64,000 bases of DNA from Leptodontidium sp. MPI-SDFR-AT-0119. Lineage: Eukaryota > Ascomycota > Leotiomycetes > Helotiales > Leptodontidiaceae. The position numbers and the translations under genes were made by a program. The DNA is taken from positions 1,674,001 through 1,738,000 of the forward strand of contig JAHLEZ010000015.1 of assembly GCA_020726505.1 (NCBI GenBank), given 5' to 3'. The notes beneath the pieces were generated by a model. It was not told the origin of the DNA. It saw only the letters and a list, made by a program, of their open reading frames with translations, and made no database searches. Shown here in pieces: positions 9,550-22,160 of the stretch; position 1 is the first letter of the stretch; each line of letters begins with the position of its first letter.

Positions 9550-11134
9550 TAATTTTTCAGAAATATTCAGGAAACCGACGAGTACTCTGTACACACACAA
9601 CCAAGCACATCTTTTGATGGTATAACATAGACTATTGAGTAGACTGAGGGGTTCCATCGATGCCACCTTGCCGGGAGCTCAGACGAGTGCTCGGCCAAGT
9701 CCCATCATCCCACCCCTCGTGGCCTGAAGCTGCAGCTCTCCCTGCAGCCATCGCGATAAACGAGTAGAGGGGTACCTGATCACATGACTGAGAATAACAT
9801 TTTGGAGCGTTTTTCGACTTCACATTTCCATATCCCTTTGATAAAAAGCCAAAGATACTGTAAGACTATCTATCGGATTTATGCACTCTTATCACAACCT
9901 TGAGTCATGTCACCGACATCTCAAAGTTCACTCTTTGCTCTCAATCGCCTCGGGGAAGCGACGAGCCATCCCACCTTTCCAGAGGACTCACGATGATTCG
10001 TCAATATCACAGCACTCTACACGACATTGACGCGTGAAGTCGCGTCGCGGTCAAGGCAATCTTAAAAGACTCCTCTCATGATCAAGAAACTGGCCACTCA
10101 CACATCAAGCCCCCGACACACCCTCCGTTGGATGACTCGCATGCAAGACTGGTTATCATTTCACATTTATGTCTTTGCGCCTCAGACGCAGAGTTTCCGC
10201 CCTGCATCAGGTCTGCATCCATATTGCCATGGGTTGGGGATATGCGTCAAGACCGCGCATAGTGTTTTTCTCTTGCCACGGCACAATGTTGCTAACAGTC
10301 TATGACGACGGAGGATGGGATCGAAATCGAGGAGTTGCATCTATGATCGAGATTTCCCTTCCTCATAAGCAACAGCTAAGGGGGTAGTCCCAGTCCAAGG
10401 GAGCTCTAGAGGGAGGGAGTCTGAGTTTCTCCCGTGAAGTTACAATAGTTTCCGTCGGCAGCGTGGAGGAAAGTCTCCTTAGGAGCTAGAAAAGAACTCC
10501 AAGATGACATCGATGCGCCATAGCCGTGGGCTGGCGTAGAGACCATTGAGCATGATAGACGAGGCCATGGATCTGGGGATTGAGGGTGATAGGTTGGACG
10601 AGGAGATGGATCCCCTCCCTTTCCTCTCTGGCGGATCGAGGAGCACTTCACAGTCAACACACAAGAGTATGTAGCATCGTGCACTAAGCTAAGCAGAAAC
10701 TGAGGGCTGTTCCACAATTGCAACCTCCCTGTCGCCGGGCTATCACGAGGCCCCCAAGTTCAAGTGCAGGTGAAGGTGGGTGTGGGTGTAGACAGGGATG
10801 GGTTGGTAGGAGGATTGGCCAGGTTATTACTGCCTCAACGGCCACCCGCTCCCGTCACCTTCTCGAGACCTTCTTCCCTCCACCAAGTATCCAAGGACCT
10901 ACATAACAACCACAACTACAATCCACCAAGTCACCGCACGCAATTGAAAAGACATACAACGGTTCTTATCGACGATAGCAACACATTCCATCAACTTTCA
11001 AACCCCGATAGCAAAGTTGCGCAGCTCCAACGACTCCGGCGCATCGATTGCAGCTCCGCTCGACCTCGTCGCATCGAGCCTCCAACCTTCAAGCCGCAAT
11101 AACAAACGTCACAACCTTCTTCTCGAACATCAAT
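9550..11134. other. Intergenic spacer upstream of the SANT-domain gene
   Basis: About 1.6 kb lies between the mobile elements and the SANT-domain gene. Open frames on both strands are short, overlap one another and show no recognisable domain. The last 250 bases are rich in C, A and T with few G residues, like a fungal 5' leader. I see no RNA gene or repeat. Confidence 0.4.
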
Positions 11135-11929
11135 ATGTTACTCCCTTCAGCATTAGGCTGCGACTCCTCTCTACAAACGCCAAAAACTCGCTTTCAATCC
11201 GCGCTCTTCCAATCGCCGCCTCTTTCACCGCCACCATCCTCCTCTCGCCCAGCAATCAACAACCTCTACTCAACATGCCGCGCCCTCCAATCCATGCTGT
11301 CGCCTCCAAACCAGCTTCCCTCTCCACCAACAACACACGCAGATCCTCCATCCTCGCCTTTCAAGCTACGACTACGTGCGCGCAAAGGCGCTGAGGACAC
11401 AACAGCTTCGCTCACGCCGAGGAAGAAGATCACGAAGCGGACTATCGCTGCACCACCTCGCGGCATCAACAAGAGGAGGCGAGCCACAGACGACGAAATG
11501 AATCGTGACGATGTCGAGGACGAAGAAAGCGAAGAGGACGAACACATCGACACGACCAACCGACCTAGCACACCGAAACGGATGCGCTTCGCACCCGAAA
11601 TCATCCCTCTTGGCCTCGAACGGTCTGATTTCCACGACTTGCGTCTCGCAGAAGTGGAAGCGCAAGGCGAGACCGTACTAGAAAGTGTAGAGAGCGCGCA
11701 CTCGAACTTGGGATACAACGGAGAGTGGTCCACGGAAGAGGATCGCTTGCTCGTAGAGCTCGTGCTTGAGAAGCTGAAGTTAACTAAGAGCGATTGGCAA
11801 GATTGCGCGAGGAGTCTGGGAAAGGATAGGGGGAGTGTAGGGAGGAGGTGGAAGAGCCTTATGAGCGCTGGGGAGATAGGTCTGAAGAGCAGACCTAGGA
11901 GGGCGAGGATCCATGGGACCTGGAGATGA
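11135..11929 (+). CDS. SANT/Myb-like DNA-binding domain protein
   Basis: A single-exon frame gives 264 residues from the ATG at 11135; an in-frame ATG at 11048 would add 29 residues of leader-like composition, so the later start was preferred. Residues 1-75 are Pro/Ser-rich. A basic nuclear-type patch (TPRKKITKRT and NKRRR) is followed by an acidic run (DDVEDEESEEDE). The C-terminal 60 residues contain GEWSTEEDRLLVELV...WQDCARSLGKDRGSVGRRWK, the three-helix pattern of a SANT/Myb domain with the Trp spacing preserved. It is probably a chromatin or DNA-binding protein of the nucleus. Target genes and partners cannot be deduced. Confidence 0.7.
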   Translation: MLLPSALGCDSSLQTPKTRFQSALFQSPPLSPPPSSSRPAINNLYSTCRALQSMLSPPNQLPSPPTTHADPPSSPFKLRLRARKGAEDTTASLTPRKKITKRTIAAPPRGINKRRRATDDEMNRDDVEDEESEEDEHIDTTNRPSTPKRMRFAPEIIPLGLERSDFHDLRLAEVEAQGETVLESVESAHSNLGYNGEWSTEEDRLLVELVLEKLKLTKSDWQDCARSLGKDRGSVGRRWKSLMSAGEIGLKSRPRRARIHGTWR

Positions 11930-12649
11930 GATTACCCTTCCTCCTCCTCCTGGTTTCCTTTCTCTTGAGGGTTCCTACCCTTTTTCTTTATTGCACTTGC
12001 ATATGCATCTTAGGGTCAGTTTGATATACTGCGGCGTTGGTCGGATACAGGATTGGTCGTCTTAGGATTGATTGGGTTGGGATAGGCCGTTTGCCTTGAG
12101 TTTACCTCATTCTTTTTCTCTTTCGTCGTTATTTACTGTGATATCCAACTATGACGCAGAAGGCGCTCAAATTAACTCTTGTCTGTTATCTCTAAACCTA
12201 TAATACCATCTATATCAAGATCTCTCCAAGGGTTCCATGCATTATCATCAATATGCACTGACCAATACCCCGACTTCGAGTAAATGACCATACGAAGTGT
12301 GGCTGCCACGTAGGATTTCTACAGTAAGCTACAATTCAGCAAGTACTTTACAAAGTACCTGCGAGGACCTCCCTTGCTTACAATACTCTGTGTCTCTCAT
12401 GGCGTCAGACTTGGGCTTTCCGTCTCGGCGAAATAGCTCGATCGGATTACCCCTCGATCCATATTCCGTCTCACATATACATCCATCCCCCCTCTCTTCA
12501 ATAAAACCATGTCAGGGGCACCCTTCCAGCAAAATAAATGCTCCGACCCTTACTTTAACGCCCTACGCCTACGCCTCCAACGAAAAACAAATCCAACATC
12601 ACGTCAAGTTTAACATATCCTTACACCAAATACACCCATTCACCCACCC
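11930..12649. other. Intergenic spacer between convergent genes
   Basis: About 720 bases separate the ends of the SANT-domain gene (plus) and the rhodopsin-domain gene (minus). The plus-strand open frame crossing into 13070 is an antisense shadow of the downstream gene. No other feature is seen. Confidence 0.4.
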
Positions 12650-14271
12650 TTACACCAAATCCCAAGACGACTTCGCGGTCCTCGGCCTTGACTCGCTCCC
12701 GCTCTCGCCCTCGCCCCGAAGCGAATTCTCATCACTATCGTCGGGCTCAGCGCGAGATATCTCAACTGTCTTGTGTACTTTAATCCCACCCATTTTCTCA
12801 CTCCCTTCTCCTTGTTCCTGTCCCTGTCCCTTATTTCCCTCGATAGCCTCCCTTGAATCACCGAATGGGCTGCGGATGTTCGTCGTCACGCCGCGCTGGT
12901 CTCGGTTATGTCTGGGCGGAGGTATATCGTTCTGTTTTCGGGGGGTGAGGATGCGAAGTTGGATAGGGATAGGGATAGGGATTGGGATTGTGAATGTGAA
13001 CGAGGTTGAGAGTGAGAGTGAGAGTGGGAGTTGGAGTGTGAGAAGGAGGAGAATTTCGAGGCATGTGTGAATGCTGGTTGGTTGTCTAGGTTTATCATAT
13101 GGCTGTCTCTGTGGTGCGTATTGCGAGTTGGACGTGAGCGGAGAGTAGAGAGGTTATAGAATTTACGGAAGAGTGGGCGGAGGGTTGCGCCTCCTGCTGC
13201 GCAGAGACCTAGGCCTGGCTCGACGGTTGACCAGATTGCTACGTCTCTATGAAGGGGGTTAGTAATATGTAAGAGAAGGTAAGAGGGAAGAGAAAGAGGA
13301 AAGGGGGAGCGAAGCGTAGGGGTCCTACGTTGTGGCGAAGAGGAAGTCGTCGGTGAGTGCTAGGACTTTGATATATGGGACGCGGATCATAGTCGCTACT
13401 CCTGCTCTGTTTGTGCATCTATGTTAGCTTATTGTCTGTAAAGGTAACGAACCAGAGGAGAAGGGAGCCACTAACAAAAGTCCCAGAGACATCAATATCC
13501 CAACCGAAACCTTCGTCCTAGTATTCATCTTCAAGTCCCAAATCAACGCCACAGGAAGTAAACCCAGAATCCAATCCGCTGTAAACGAAAGTGCCGAATG
13601 TGCTATACTCGCATTCGGGATAGCAGCCACGTTTATACATGAGCCTTTTTGGCCTTCGTACTGGCCCCAGAAGTAGCTCGTCGGCTTACACTGGAAGATA
13701 ACAAGGAAGAAGTAGAAGACTGTAAAGGCGATCATCACAATCGACGTGCCATACACTATTTTCTTGTGTAGTGGCTTGATGCATATTCGAAGTAGGAAGA
13801 CGGCGATCGAGAGTCTGATGAGGAGTGTTGTCACGGCGTAGAATATCTCACATAGGAACCAGTAGTACAGTGCTTTCGGGACGTCTTTTGGTGGGATGTC
13901 TGTGACATGGCGACCAGTCCCGTAGTGTACACCCGTTGCGGAGCAAGCACAGTAGGTGATGAAGGTTATCTGAGAGCAATTATCAGATGGGATCTTTGAG
14001 AGGATCAGGGGTATGAGGAGGTAGTGTTGAGATTGAGAAAGCAACTTACCAGGGATACAATGAGCAAGGTATCATCGCTTCCCCAGCTTTTACTCAGGAA
14101 TGTCTTGACATAGACTCTGAGCAGAACGAATACCAAGCTCAGACCTAAGAACAGACCCAAGACAGCGGCTTCATGACACGAAAATACTCAGCTTTGACCT
14201 TTGTCTAAAAGAATTGACAGTAGAGTTATGTAGGCAAACTTACCGAGCTCGGGACCTCGATCTTCAACCAT
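12650..14271 (-). CDS. Rhodopsin-domain integral membrane protein (PTH11/SAT4-like)
   Basis: Well-supported exons are 14271-14244, 14168-14050, 13969-13476, 13406-13329 and 13246-12886, giving 359 residues in frame. The start MVEDRGPEL, the SWGSDDTLL string, HYGTGRHVTDIP, FLCEIFYAVTTLLIRLSI and ATTDVAIWSTVEPGLGLCAA are hallmarks of the fungal seven-helix 'rhodopsin domain' family. There is no CFEM domain. Members are plasma-membrane proteins, some linked to surface sensing. The 3' end is uncertain. The plain reading stops at 12886 after a low-complexity Ser/His tail, but another frame to 12650 ends in GGIKVHKTVEIS, which looks like the usual conserved tail of this family. An unseen intron, or an indel in the short tandem repeats near 12960-13030, would connect them. 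Confidence 0.75.
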
Positions 14272-15761
14272 TGTGTCCAAATCCTAGGTAACAGGCAAGT
14301 ACCGGCTCTTCCAACCAGATCACTTGGGCAACAAAAAGAGAAATACAAACTCTCAATCACCTCACGACAAGGACATATGATAAAAAGCCACTCAAATCCG
14401 GGGAAAGAGGAGAAAGAAACAGAGACAAATTCTTTTAGGAACGACGCAGGGGCAAAACTACGCCTACGCCCATCCCGTAGCCACCACCACTCAACGGTGG
14501 CACACCCGCTGCTGGACAAGTGTCTGTCAGATGTTTGGTTCGCCCATCATGACATGCAGGAACGGTGCATCCTGTAAGCCCAATCCGTCCCGCGGAGCAG
14601 CGAGCCATCGGGAGCTAGAAGATTGGCTTTTGGTCTTTTACCCAGCTTCTTGACTTCTGAGAGGTCGAAAGCTTTCCGGACCGAAGAACCTGAAGCGTGA
14701 GATGGCGGGCTTGTGAGAACGGCTCGGTTTTGGGGGGTTCTTAGTGTGTTGTTTGCGAGAGAGCTATTGGTGGGCTCGTGGGATTTGACACATCGGCTTT
14801 GGCCGCGCAACGGGAGACGCTGTCAGCTTTTTCTATGCTTGACTGAAGGAAGCATTGATCTGCTGGATAGGTTCTGCACTGAGGCTGGGTTTTTTCCTCA
14901 ATTGGAGTGAGAAAAGGAGCATCTCGATCTTTATTAACCTAACTAGAAATCAACTCCCAACAACCTTCATCTCCTCTAGTCCGAAAAATCCAATTCAAGC
15001 AGTCTGCACAGGCACAGGAACCAGCTGGCCTACCCCTAGATATATAGTATAGAGCTGGCCGAGTCGTGGAAGTTCAATGATCTACACATAAAATTGAAGC
15101 AAGTCATGGGCCTTCCTTTATCTTCATTCTTCAAGTGTCATCGGATCCAGCAACCATAAATGGTCATGATTTAGCCGAGGTTTAGGGCTGGAAGCTCGTG
15201 CGATGACTAGCGACTCATACTTCTGCATCCTAGTCTTCTGGAATCACGTTCACCTACGTCTTTGACTCTTCTGAGTTTCTTATTGACTTCCATCTACCAA
15301 TCAAGGACCGGCAGTGAAGATGATGTGTCGTTGAGCTGTATTTACAGAGACTCGGAAAAGGGGGTATGCCAGAGTATAGAGGTTGCTGAGCTGTTGCTGC
15401 GCGTACCTAGATCCCATCTCTACATCGCTGCTACTTCTATTCTCTTGAACTCAATCTTGGGCGACTGCGTCCTCTTCGGTCACTCAAAACAATGAGACTG
15501 CAACCTTCTTTTGCTACCCACCACTTGCTACCTACCAAAGAATACACTCTCTGCTTTCTTTTCTCTGTCCAGGATTCCGCAATTCATCCAAAAGCAAGTG
15601 CAGAGGTTATACATGCAGAACATATTCTCGAGCTCATAAGCCATCGTCGCCGACCCATGGAGCTTATACCGGCAGCAGCTCGGTGTCTCTCATCATCTAC
15701 ACCTTATGCTTGGTCGTTATCGCTGCATATCATCTAGGATCTGAGAATTACTTTACTTCTG
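14272..15761. other. Long intergenic spacer
   Basis: Nearly 1.5 kb lies upstream of the rhodopsin-domain gene. Several open frames of 60-97 codons occur on both strands, but none has a conserved string, signal peptide or supporting splice structure. It probably contains that gene's promoter and 5' leader. Confidence 0.35.
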
Positions 15762-15896
15762 TTCTTCTTCTTCTTCTTCTTCTTCTTCTTCTTCTTCTTC
15801 TTCTTCTTCTTCTTCTTCTTCTTCTTCTTCTTCTTCTTCTTCTTCTTCTTCTTCTTCTTCTTCTTCTTCTTCTTCTTCTTCTTCTTCTTCTTCTTC
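15762..15896. repeat. (TTC)45 / (GAA)45 microsatellite
   Basis: There are forty-five uninterrupted TTC units (135 bp), followed by an imperfect CTT-rich tail. The run reads as poly-Leu or poly-Phe on one strand and poly-Glu on the other, which produces artificial open frames. It lies in non-coding DNA. Perfect length of this size predicts strong length variation between strains. GAA/TTC tracts can also form triplex DNA. Confidence 0.95.
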
Positions 15897-17527
15897 TCTT
15901 CTCTTTTTACAGAGGAATCGGAGAGGAAGTCTCGCTGCGAAGAACGTGGTACTGTTGAAACTTTGCAAGGCTATTGTAATTTACTTCAACCAACTTTAAT
16001 ACAGTTTTAAAAGGTTAAAATAAAGAGAAAGTTTACAGGAGCAAATCTTGGACGTCGAAGAAACAAATACCTTTAGGCTCTATCTCTAAAACTCTCTATA
16101 AGCATTTCGTGGTCTAGTGTATTAATGGAACTCAACTTACCGGCGGTGGGGAAAGTTACATTTAATTTACTGTTATAGTACACTCTTCTCTCTCTCTCTC
16201 TCTCTCTCCTAAAAAAAATAAATAAAAAAGGACTCCTCCACCTCAACAGCGAAGTAAAACTCTTTAGTGGGTGTGAAAGATGGCACACAGACAGTTCATC
16301 TCGTCTAACTGTCCCGTGCCATCGAAACCCCATTTGAAGCACTTGCTCACCCCTCCACCCCACATCTGCAATTTTCACTTCCAGTTGAAGGCACGACATC
16401 CATCTCCCGAAGCAACAAGCCACAATCCCCGGATCTACAGATTCCCGAAGATCACACTTCTTCCCTTCCCTCCCTCCCCTCCCTCCCTTTCCTCCCTTCC
16501 TTCGACACCACCCTCCATTCAGTGCATATCAGAAAGTAGGTATATTAGCATGTCAAGCTATCGCGAGAATCTCGGTCACCTCTTCTAGAACATGCCAGAT
16601 AACTCAGTCGTTACATGTCTGCCGACTTAGCTAATCTAACCTAACCTAACTCAACTCATTCATTCACTCAACTCACATAACCTTTCTCTCTCGCACACAT
16701 ATAGATACCTACAAAGTAGTCTACCAACTAAAATCCATCAAACTTTCAACCTTTAAACAGCCCCGCCACCCCATCTACAGATACAGTACAGCTCACTACC
16801 TCTGACCTTTTCACGAAATAAATCGAAAGAGTTCGGTACTCCCTCCATACAACGCAGTCGTATCGTATGGGATACCCCACGTTCTACGCTCGGATCTCAA
16901 TATCCATCCTCGTATGGTGAAACTCAGGACATGCCTGATGCCAGACAGACTACCTTAGATGCCAAGGAGATGGTTCCTCAGATCCTCCTTCTTCAGATCT
17001 CTCGGATCTAAATACGGAGCAGATAGGGAGAGAAGCGTGGAAGTCTGAAACTTCCCGTCAGTCGTCAGGGGGGATGCTGGGCCGTTGGTTCCTAGAAGTC
17101 TGAGTCTTGGCATCTTGAAACCCCCGGAACTTTGTCGTGCACGGTCGGGCTCGGTTGAGGTCGTATTGGAGCGAGGCGAGATAGACTAGATGTCTACGTA
17201 GGTGATGGTGATGTAGGATGTTTAGTCTGGTTGGTATGGAATGGTCTAGTTTGGTTCGGCATGGTAAGAAAGAAGATTAGCTACGCTGTGAGACTCGATG
17301 TATCCAGTGAAGTACAATACCAAGAGATATATAGGTGAAAAAAACAACGATTTTGATTTATGGTATCTTACGCTCCGAACGTCTATTATTACATTTATTC
17401 GCATGTATGCTTGCAAAGTCTCTCTCTCTCTCTCTCTCTCCATTAACGCCCCTGTTCAAATATCCCATTACACCATTACCCCATTAAACCCTCCCGCCAT
17501 CCATAATCTCATTAATTCAATCGTTAA
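15897..17527. other. Intergenic spacer with polypyrimidine and short simple repeats
   Basis: This stretch holds a (CT)n run near 16183-16208, a dense CCCTTCCCTCC-type polypyrimidine tract near 16459-16501, CTAACCTAACC repeats near 16635-16650 and a second (CT)n run near 17420-17442. No gene is supported. The right end is the 3' flank of the superoxide dismutase gene. Confidence 0.4.
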
Positions 17528-18489
17528 TTACAACATGAAAAACAGTCCAAAGACAACTGTCAGAGACAGCAAAGAAGCAGCACCTGCATTCGCACCACCC
17601 GTGAACTCAACTGGTGGTCCCGACGCCGTTGGAGATGGGGTCGTGGCGGGGACAGTGCTAGGGAGAGTGGTGGGTTTAGTCGTAGGGTAAGGAACTGGGA
17701 TAGGAGTAGTGGTGTCGTTCGAGCTGACCAGAGTGAAGTTGGCGCAAGAGATCCGCGTCTTGTTGGCGTAGTGGATGACGAACGAGCGGTTTCCGAAGAA
17801 TGCACCGATGCCTGGGAGAGTGGAGGCGAAGTCGTCGGTGTAGGTTGCGAGGAAGGGGTCTGAGGCGATCTTGCCGTATTTTCCGGATAGGTCACCGGTT
17901 TGGCAGGTTTGTGGGAGTTGGGCGTTGCAAGCTGGAGTCTGGAGAGGGAATTAGTGGGTTTTCTTTTGGTTTTGTTTGTGAGTGAGTGAGTGGGTTGAGT
18001 TGGGAAACGGGAACGGAGATGGTGTTGGATGAGGCTTACCTCGCCGCGAATATATGGATCAGCGTGAGCGAGAGTCTTGGTGCAGTTTCCATCAGCTGGG
18101 ACCGGAGCGTCGTGGAGATGGTAGACTGTTTCTTTACTATTAGCAAGGTCACTCAACACAACAGGTGATAGGAAGGACTGAGTATAGGTAGGTAGGTACG
18201 CACGGAATGGACCACCACTGGTAGGCAGGTTCTCAAACTTGACGATGAACTTGACGCCGATTCCGTTGGGGTTTGCGGTAGCTGAGATGGAACCCTTGAC
18301 GTTGCCCTTGGGGTTTGTAGGATTGAAGAATGGCTTCTCAGGGAGGGTAGCTGTGTAGACCTTGCCGACTGGGTTGTTCTCGATGACTGTCGCGTTGCCT
18401 CGAATACCTGTGATGGGCTCGGTGGTGCTTTGCGCGCTGACAACGGCGAGGAGCGCAGTCGAGATGACGGCGATGAGAAACGTGTACAT
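17528..18489 (-). CDS. Cu-only superoxide dismutase, secreted and GPI-anchored (SOD5-like)
   Basis: Exons 18489-18204, 18125-18040 and 17938-17528 give 260 residues. Residues 1-19 are a signal peptide (MYTFLIAVISTALLAVVSAQ). The SOD domain shows YHLHDAPV (two copper His), LAHADPY (third His) and FVIHYANKTRISC (fourth His and active-site Arg). In place of the zinc-loop histidines the protein reads TPACNAQLPQTCQTGDL, so a zinc site is probably absent, as in fungal Cu-only extracellular SODs. A Ser/Thr/Pro stalk and a hydrophobic tail (ASLLSLTVVFGLFFML) after GGANAG indicate a GPI anchor. It should dismutate superoxide at the cell surface or wall, a role linked in other fungi to oxidative defence. 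The exon 2 acceptor was chosen to yield GPFLYHLHD. Confidence 0.88.
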
Positions 18490-21400
18490 CTTGAATGTAG
18501 GTACGTTGGTAAATACTCTAGATTGTTTGTTTATCCGGAGATTTGAGGGGTATCACTGCATATATCAGTTAGCTAGGCGCGTCCTAAAGCAGATGTTGAT
18601 ATTGGTATAAGCTCACCTTCCAGAAGACGAAGAAGAAGATGAGAGAGTATGAGAAGGTTGTTGAGGGTTGAAAGTTGATGCGCGGGGAATGCGATGCTTC
18701 TTAAACGAGAGTGTTGGTTGGGAGATGGAAGGAGGAGAAAGAAGTCTTTGTTCCAATTTCGGCAAAGGTGGAAGAGGTTTAAATAGTAGTGGCGGCCAAA
18801 CGGGTATTTCCAACACATTCACGAACGCACTGGACCTTGCACCTCGCACTCTCAATCTGCGGGACGGCGTCAGTCATAATATATTAGAATTTCGATTCGA
18901 ACAAACTACCTTATCCAGCATAGTATCCCACACAGTCGCACATTCACACACAGATGCAGGCACCCTGCAGCAAGCCAGCAGCACCTACCACCTACCATCC
19001 ACCACCAACTTACCTTAAACCACTCCAGGCTGCTGGGCGTGACTGCGCCCCCGCCTCTTCTGACCAGCTTTCGAAGAATGAGGTCCAACCGTTCGTTCTC
19101 TTGGAAACATTGAAAGGATAATAAATCCGAGGGGCAGGACAGGGTGGGTTGGCAGGGCTGGATGGCGGGATGTCATTGAGCTTGGCTTGAGCACTCGTAC
19201 AGTACCGTCCAGGATGGCCTTTCTCACCCATCTCAGCCCCCTTCCCTTCCCCTGCCCGGTTGTACATCATCTCTTTCTCTTTCCCTCTTCCTCTTTCGCA
19301 GGGATGGCCTGGATGTTTCGAGTGACGCAGGTACAGGCCCGAGATGGATGGCCAGCTGTTGTTCAATACCGAACTCAATGCTAGTGTTTATACGAACGTA
19401 TCTTTTGTTTGATGTTTCAGCCCGAGCTGCACGCTTACTCGTTACACCTATCAAACACTTTTCTTAGGTGCCTACCTAGTTGGTTGCTGACAGGCGACGC
19501 GCTGTGCAGCACAGACTTGGCGCTTGCTCGACTTCTTCTTTCTCTCATGAAAGGACCTTCCAGGGCCTTTGACTGGGTGAGCGTGGCTTTTCAAGACCTA
19601 CCCACATGAAGGTATGTTGCATGTACTCCGTATATACTCTATACAATCCCTCTCATGTTGAAATCAAAGCCTTGACAAACGCTGCATACATGCATCTGTA
19701 CGGCTAAATGTCACATTGTTGTCATATCGATGCAAGATGGACGGAGGTTGGGATACAGTGCTCGGAGTGGCTGGGTAGCTGGTGGTAGTGAATACCAAGC
19801 CTTTTCTCCGCTACGACACCCCTGGCTTGGCTTGGATCATTGGCCTTACTGTATGGAGTACACAGCTAACCGAACCCCCTGATCTGACGGACCGAGCAGA
19901 GACAAGGAGGGAGTGAGATGTGATGCGAGGCTTGTCCCTGTTGCAAAGACAACATAATTACCATAATTACGGTGCTGTAGACGCTTTGATCCGAGAGTAT
20001 CGGTGTGGGTGGGTGCGTGGGTGATTCACAGATCACCAGCCCATCCCCCGACCACCCGGACGACCCCATTTATTTTCCCAAGATTGCCGCCATGGGTTCC
20101 CAATACAGCCGGTGAGGAAGTTTCAAACATCCCTTTCGGGAGTTGCGGCGCTGACATCTTGGTCTGGTTGGGTCTGGCGTTTACAGTAGCGAGGCCCGCC
20201 TGATTCCTGTATGGATTTGATGCCAAGGCTATTAATATCCTGGCCATACATATTCTGGGCTTCATCAATACCAATCACTGGTACGAAAAGTCCGAGATCT
20301 ATTCAGATCGAATCATTGAAGACCGATAGTTTCTTTCCATGTCCCGAGAGGCAGAGTCAAAAGTCCTGAATCAAGGAGACACTTTTCTTCGTTTTCTCTA
20401 TTTGGACGGGTTCAAGAAGTTCCGAGAGTGAAAGAAAAGTGTGTGTCTGGCATCCTTCAGAGTCCGCAGCCTATGTGTGAAGGTAGATAAGGTGGCAAGG
20501 TAGGTACCAAACTTTTGGTCTGAAACCTACCTAGCTATTGAGTACCATACTCTACATTCTTTCAAAGTTTCATGACTCTGACTACTTCCGAACGTGCGTC
20601 AGTGCTATCCTGACGAGCTGACCGACAGTTTCGGTGCTCGGACTGATCTGAGGTATGTAGCCGCCAAGCTTTCTGTCAATCGTGCAGGGCCATCTCGGTC
20701 GTCTTTTCGAAAAAGTGGTTGCATGACCGATGAGGAAAGCTTGTCTAGTCCATCTGAACACCGAATTGTTCCATGTGCCGAATTCTGGAGAAGCTCTACT
20801 ATTGCCCTACCCTTCCTATCTAGGTTGGAAGCGAAACAAATAGAAACAAATTGTCATGCTACTGGAAGTAAATTAAACAGGTCTCGACCTAGTACTGTGT
20901 AGAAACATAATTCTACGGTACTGTTCTGCAAGGGAATCTCACTCTGTCACGCAAGAAAACTTGCAGTGCTGCCACTGCCGAGACAGGATACGTAATGAAA
21001 GTTCCGAACTCAGTATTTCATGTCTGTTCTGCAGGTCATTTTCTTCCCAGTTTGCGTTAAATGCCGATCTGTACTCTACTCTTTACCATGCTTCATTTGT
21101 GGGTAGGGTGAAATCCACGTTATTGGCGTTGCGGGGAACCTCGAGGTTGTTGGTGGGCTAATTATAAAATACAATCTTGAGATGTTTAGCGTGTGTTCTA
21201 CTGGTGACATTCAAGACAACTACAGTGAAACAAGATGATCTAGCGTATGGCATGACGATTGCCAAACTAAGACAGGCCAAGTGAAGTGGGGAGTTTAATC
21301 CGTTCTCTGGAGTCTGGAATTGAGGCGAATGAATGGATGAACACGTCAATGATTTTATTCATGTTCATTCCGTAATGTAAGGCATAGAAGATACGAGATG

Positions 21401-22160
21401 CAGATATTTGCTTCAGATGAGGGTAATCACTTCCTGTTCCCGTCCCTGTCCCAAATATGTACTGTACTCAAAGAAAATAAATTCATGTCTTGGACACGCT
21501 TTATGCGAGGAGCAGTTGCCGTCCGATGCAAGATCAAGTGATACAAGGTCTTGGGATGATTGTTGACAGGGCGGAATTAAATTGAATATATGGGAGAACA
21601 ACGAGTTGGACGTTTAACTCCTGAGGTTCAGGCTGGTCGTTTCTCGTTCATTCAAATAGAAACAAGGTCTCATCTTGATTTAGAAGCTCAAACGAATTCC
21701 AGTATGTAGAGAACAACGACACCCGCTTGAATACAGGTGGTACTAAGTTCAAACAAAAATCTCAGAATCTGCAGCTGAATTGTAAAATTTGAGCATTAAT
21801 TCATTATCCACTATTCCATTTCCCAATTTCAAAAGCCCACATGAAGTCACTTGAAAGTCGCATCCCAAATCTCACGTCAAAGAAATCAATTGCTTTTTCA
21901 TTATCAAGAGGACTTCTCACGGCCATCAAATGAGGCAGTCAAAACTACCGATGACCACCAAAATAATGCTCAAGAAACCCCCCAGAGGACTTATTTATTC
22001 GCCTGCCTCTATTTTTCCACCAATTATTCCATTAAACCTCCACTGACAAAATCATGGCATGTGCCCTGTTCAATTTTATTCATCCCCAAATCTCATCGTT
22101 CCAATCTCATCTCCCCAAATCTCATCTCACCAATCCCAATCTCACTCAAAAATCTCCAAT
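18490..22160. other. 3.7-kb gene-poor spacer
   Basis: No open frame in this stretch shows a recognisable protein or consistent splice structure on either strand; the longest (about 100-120 codons) look random. Dinucleotide composition is unremarkable and no inverted or direct repeat stands out. Promoter and leader of the SOD gene lie at the left, and the right end is the 3' flank of the gene ending at 22161. A long non-coding transcript cannot be excluded. Confidence 0.35.

Noticed and set aside
12297..13070. 257-codon plus-strand open frame
   Set aside because: It is antisense to the tail of the rhodopsin-domain gene, with low-complexity content mirroring the repeats there and no domain.
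15683..15968. Poly-Leu and poly-Glu open frames on the two strands
   Set aside because: These are artefacts of the (TTC)45 microsatellite, with no flanking coding signal.
16635..16650. Telomere-like CTAACCTAACC repeats
   Set aside because: Only a few imperfect units, lacking the CCCTAA form; simple sequence, not a telomere.
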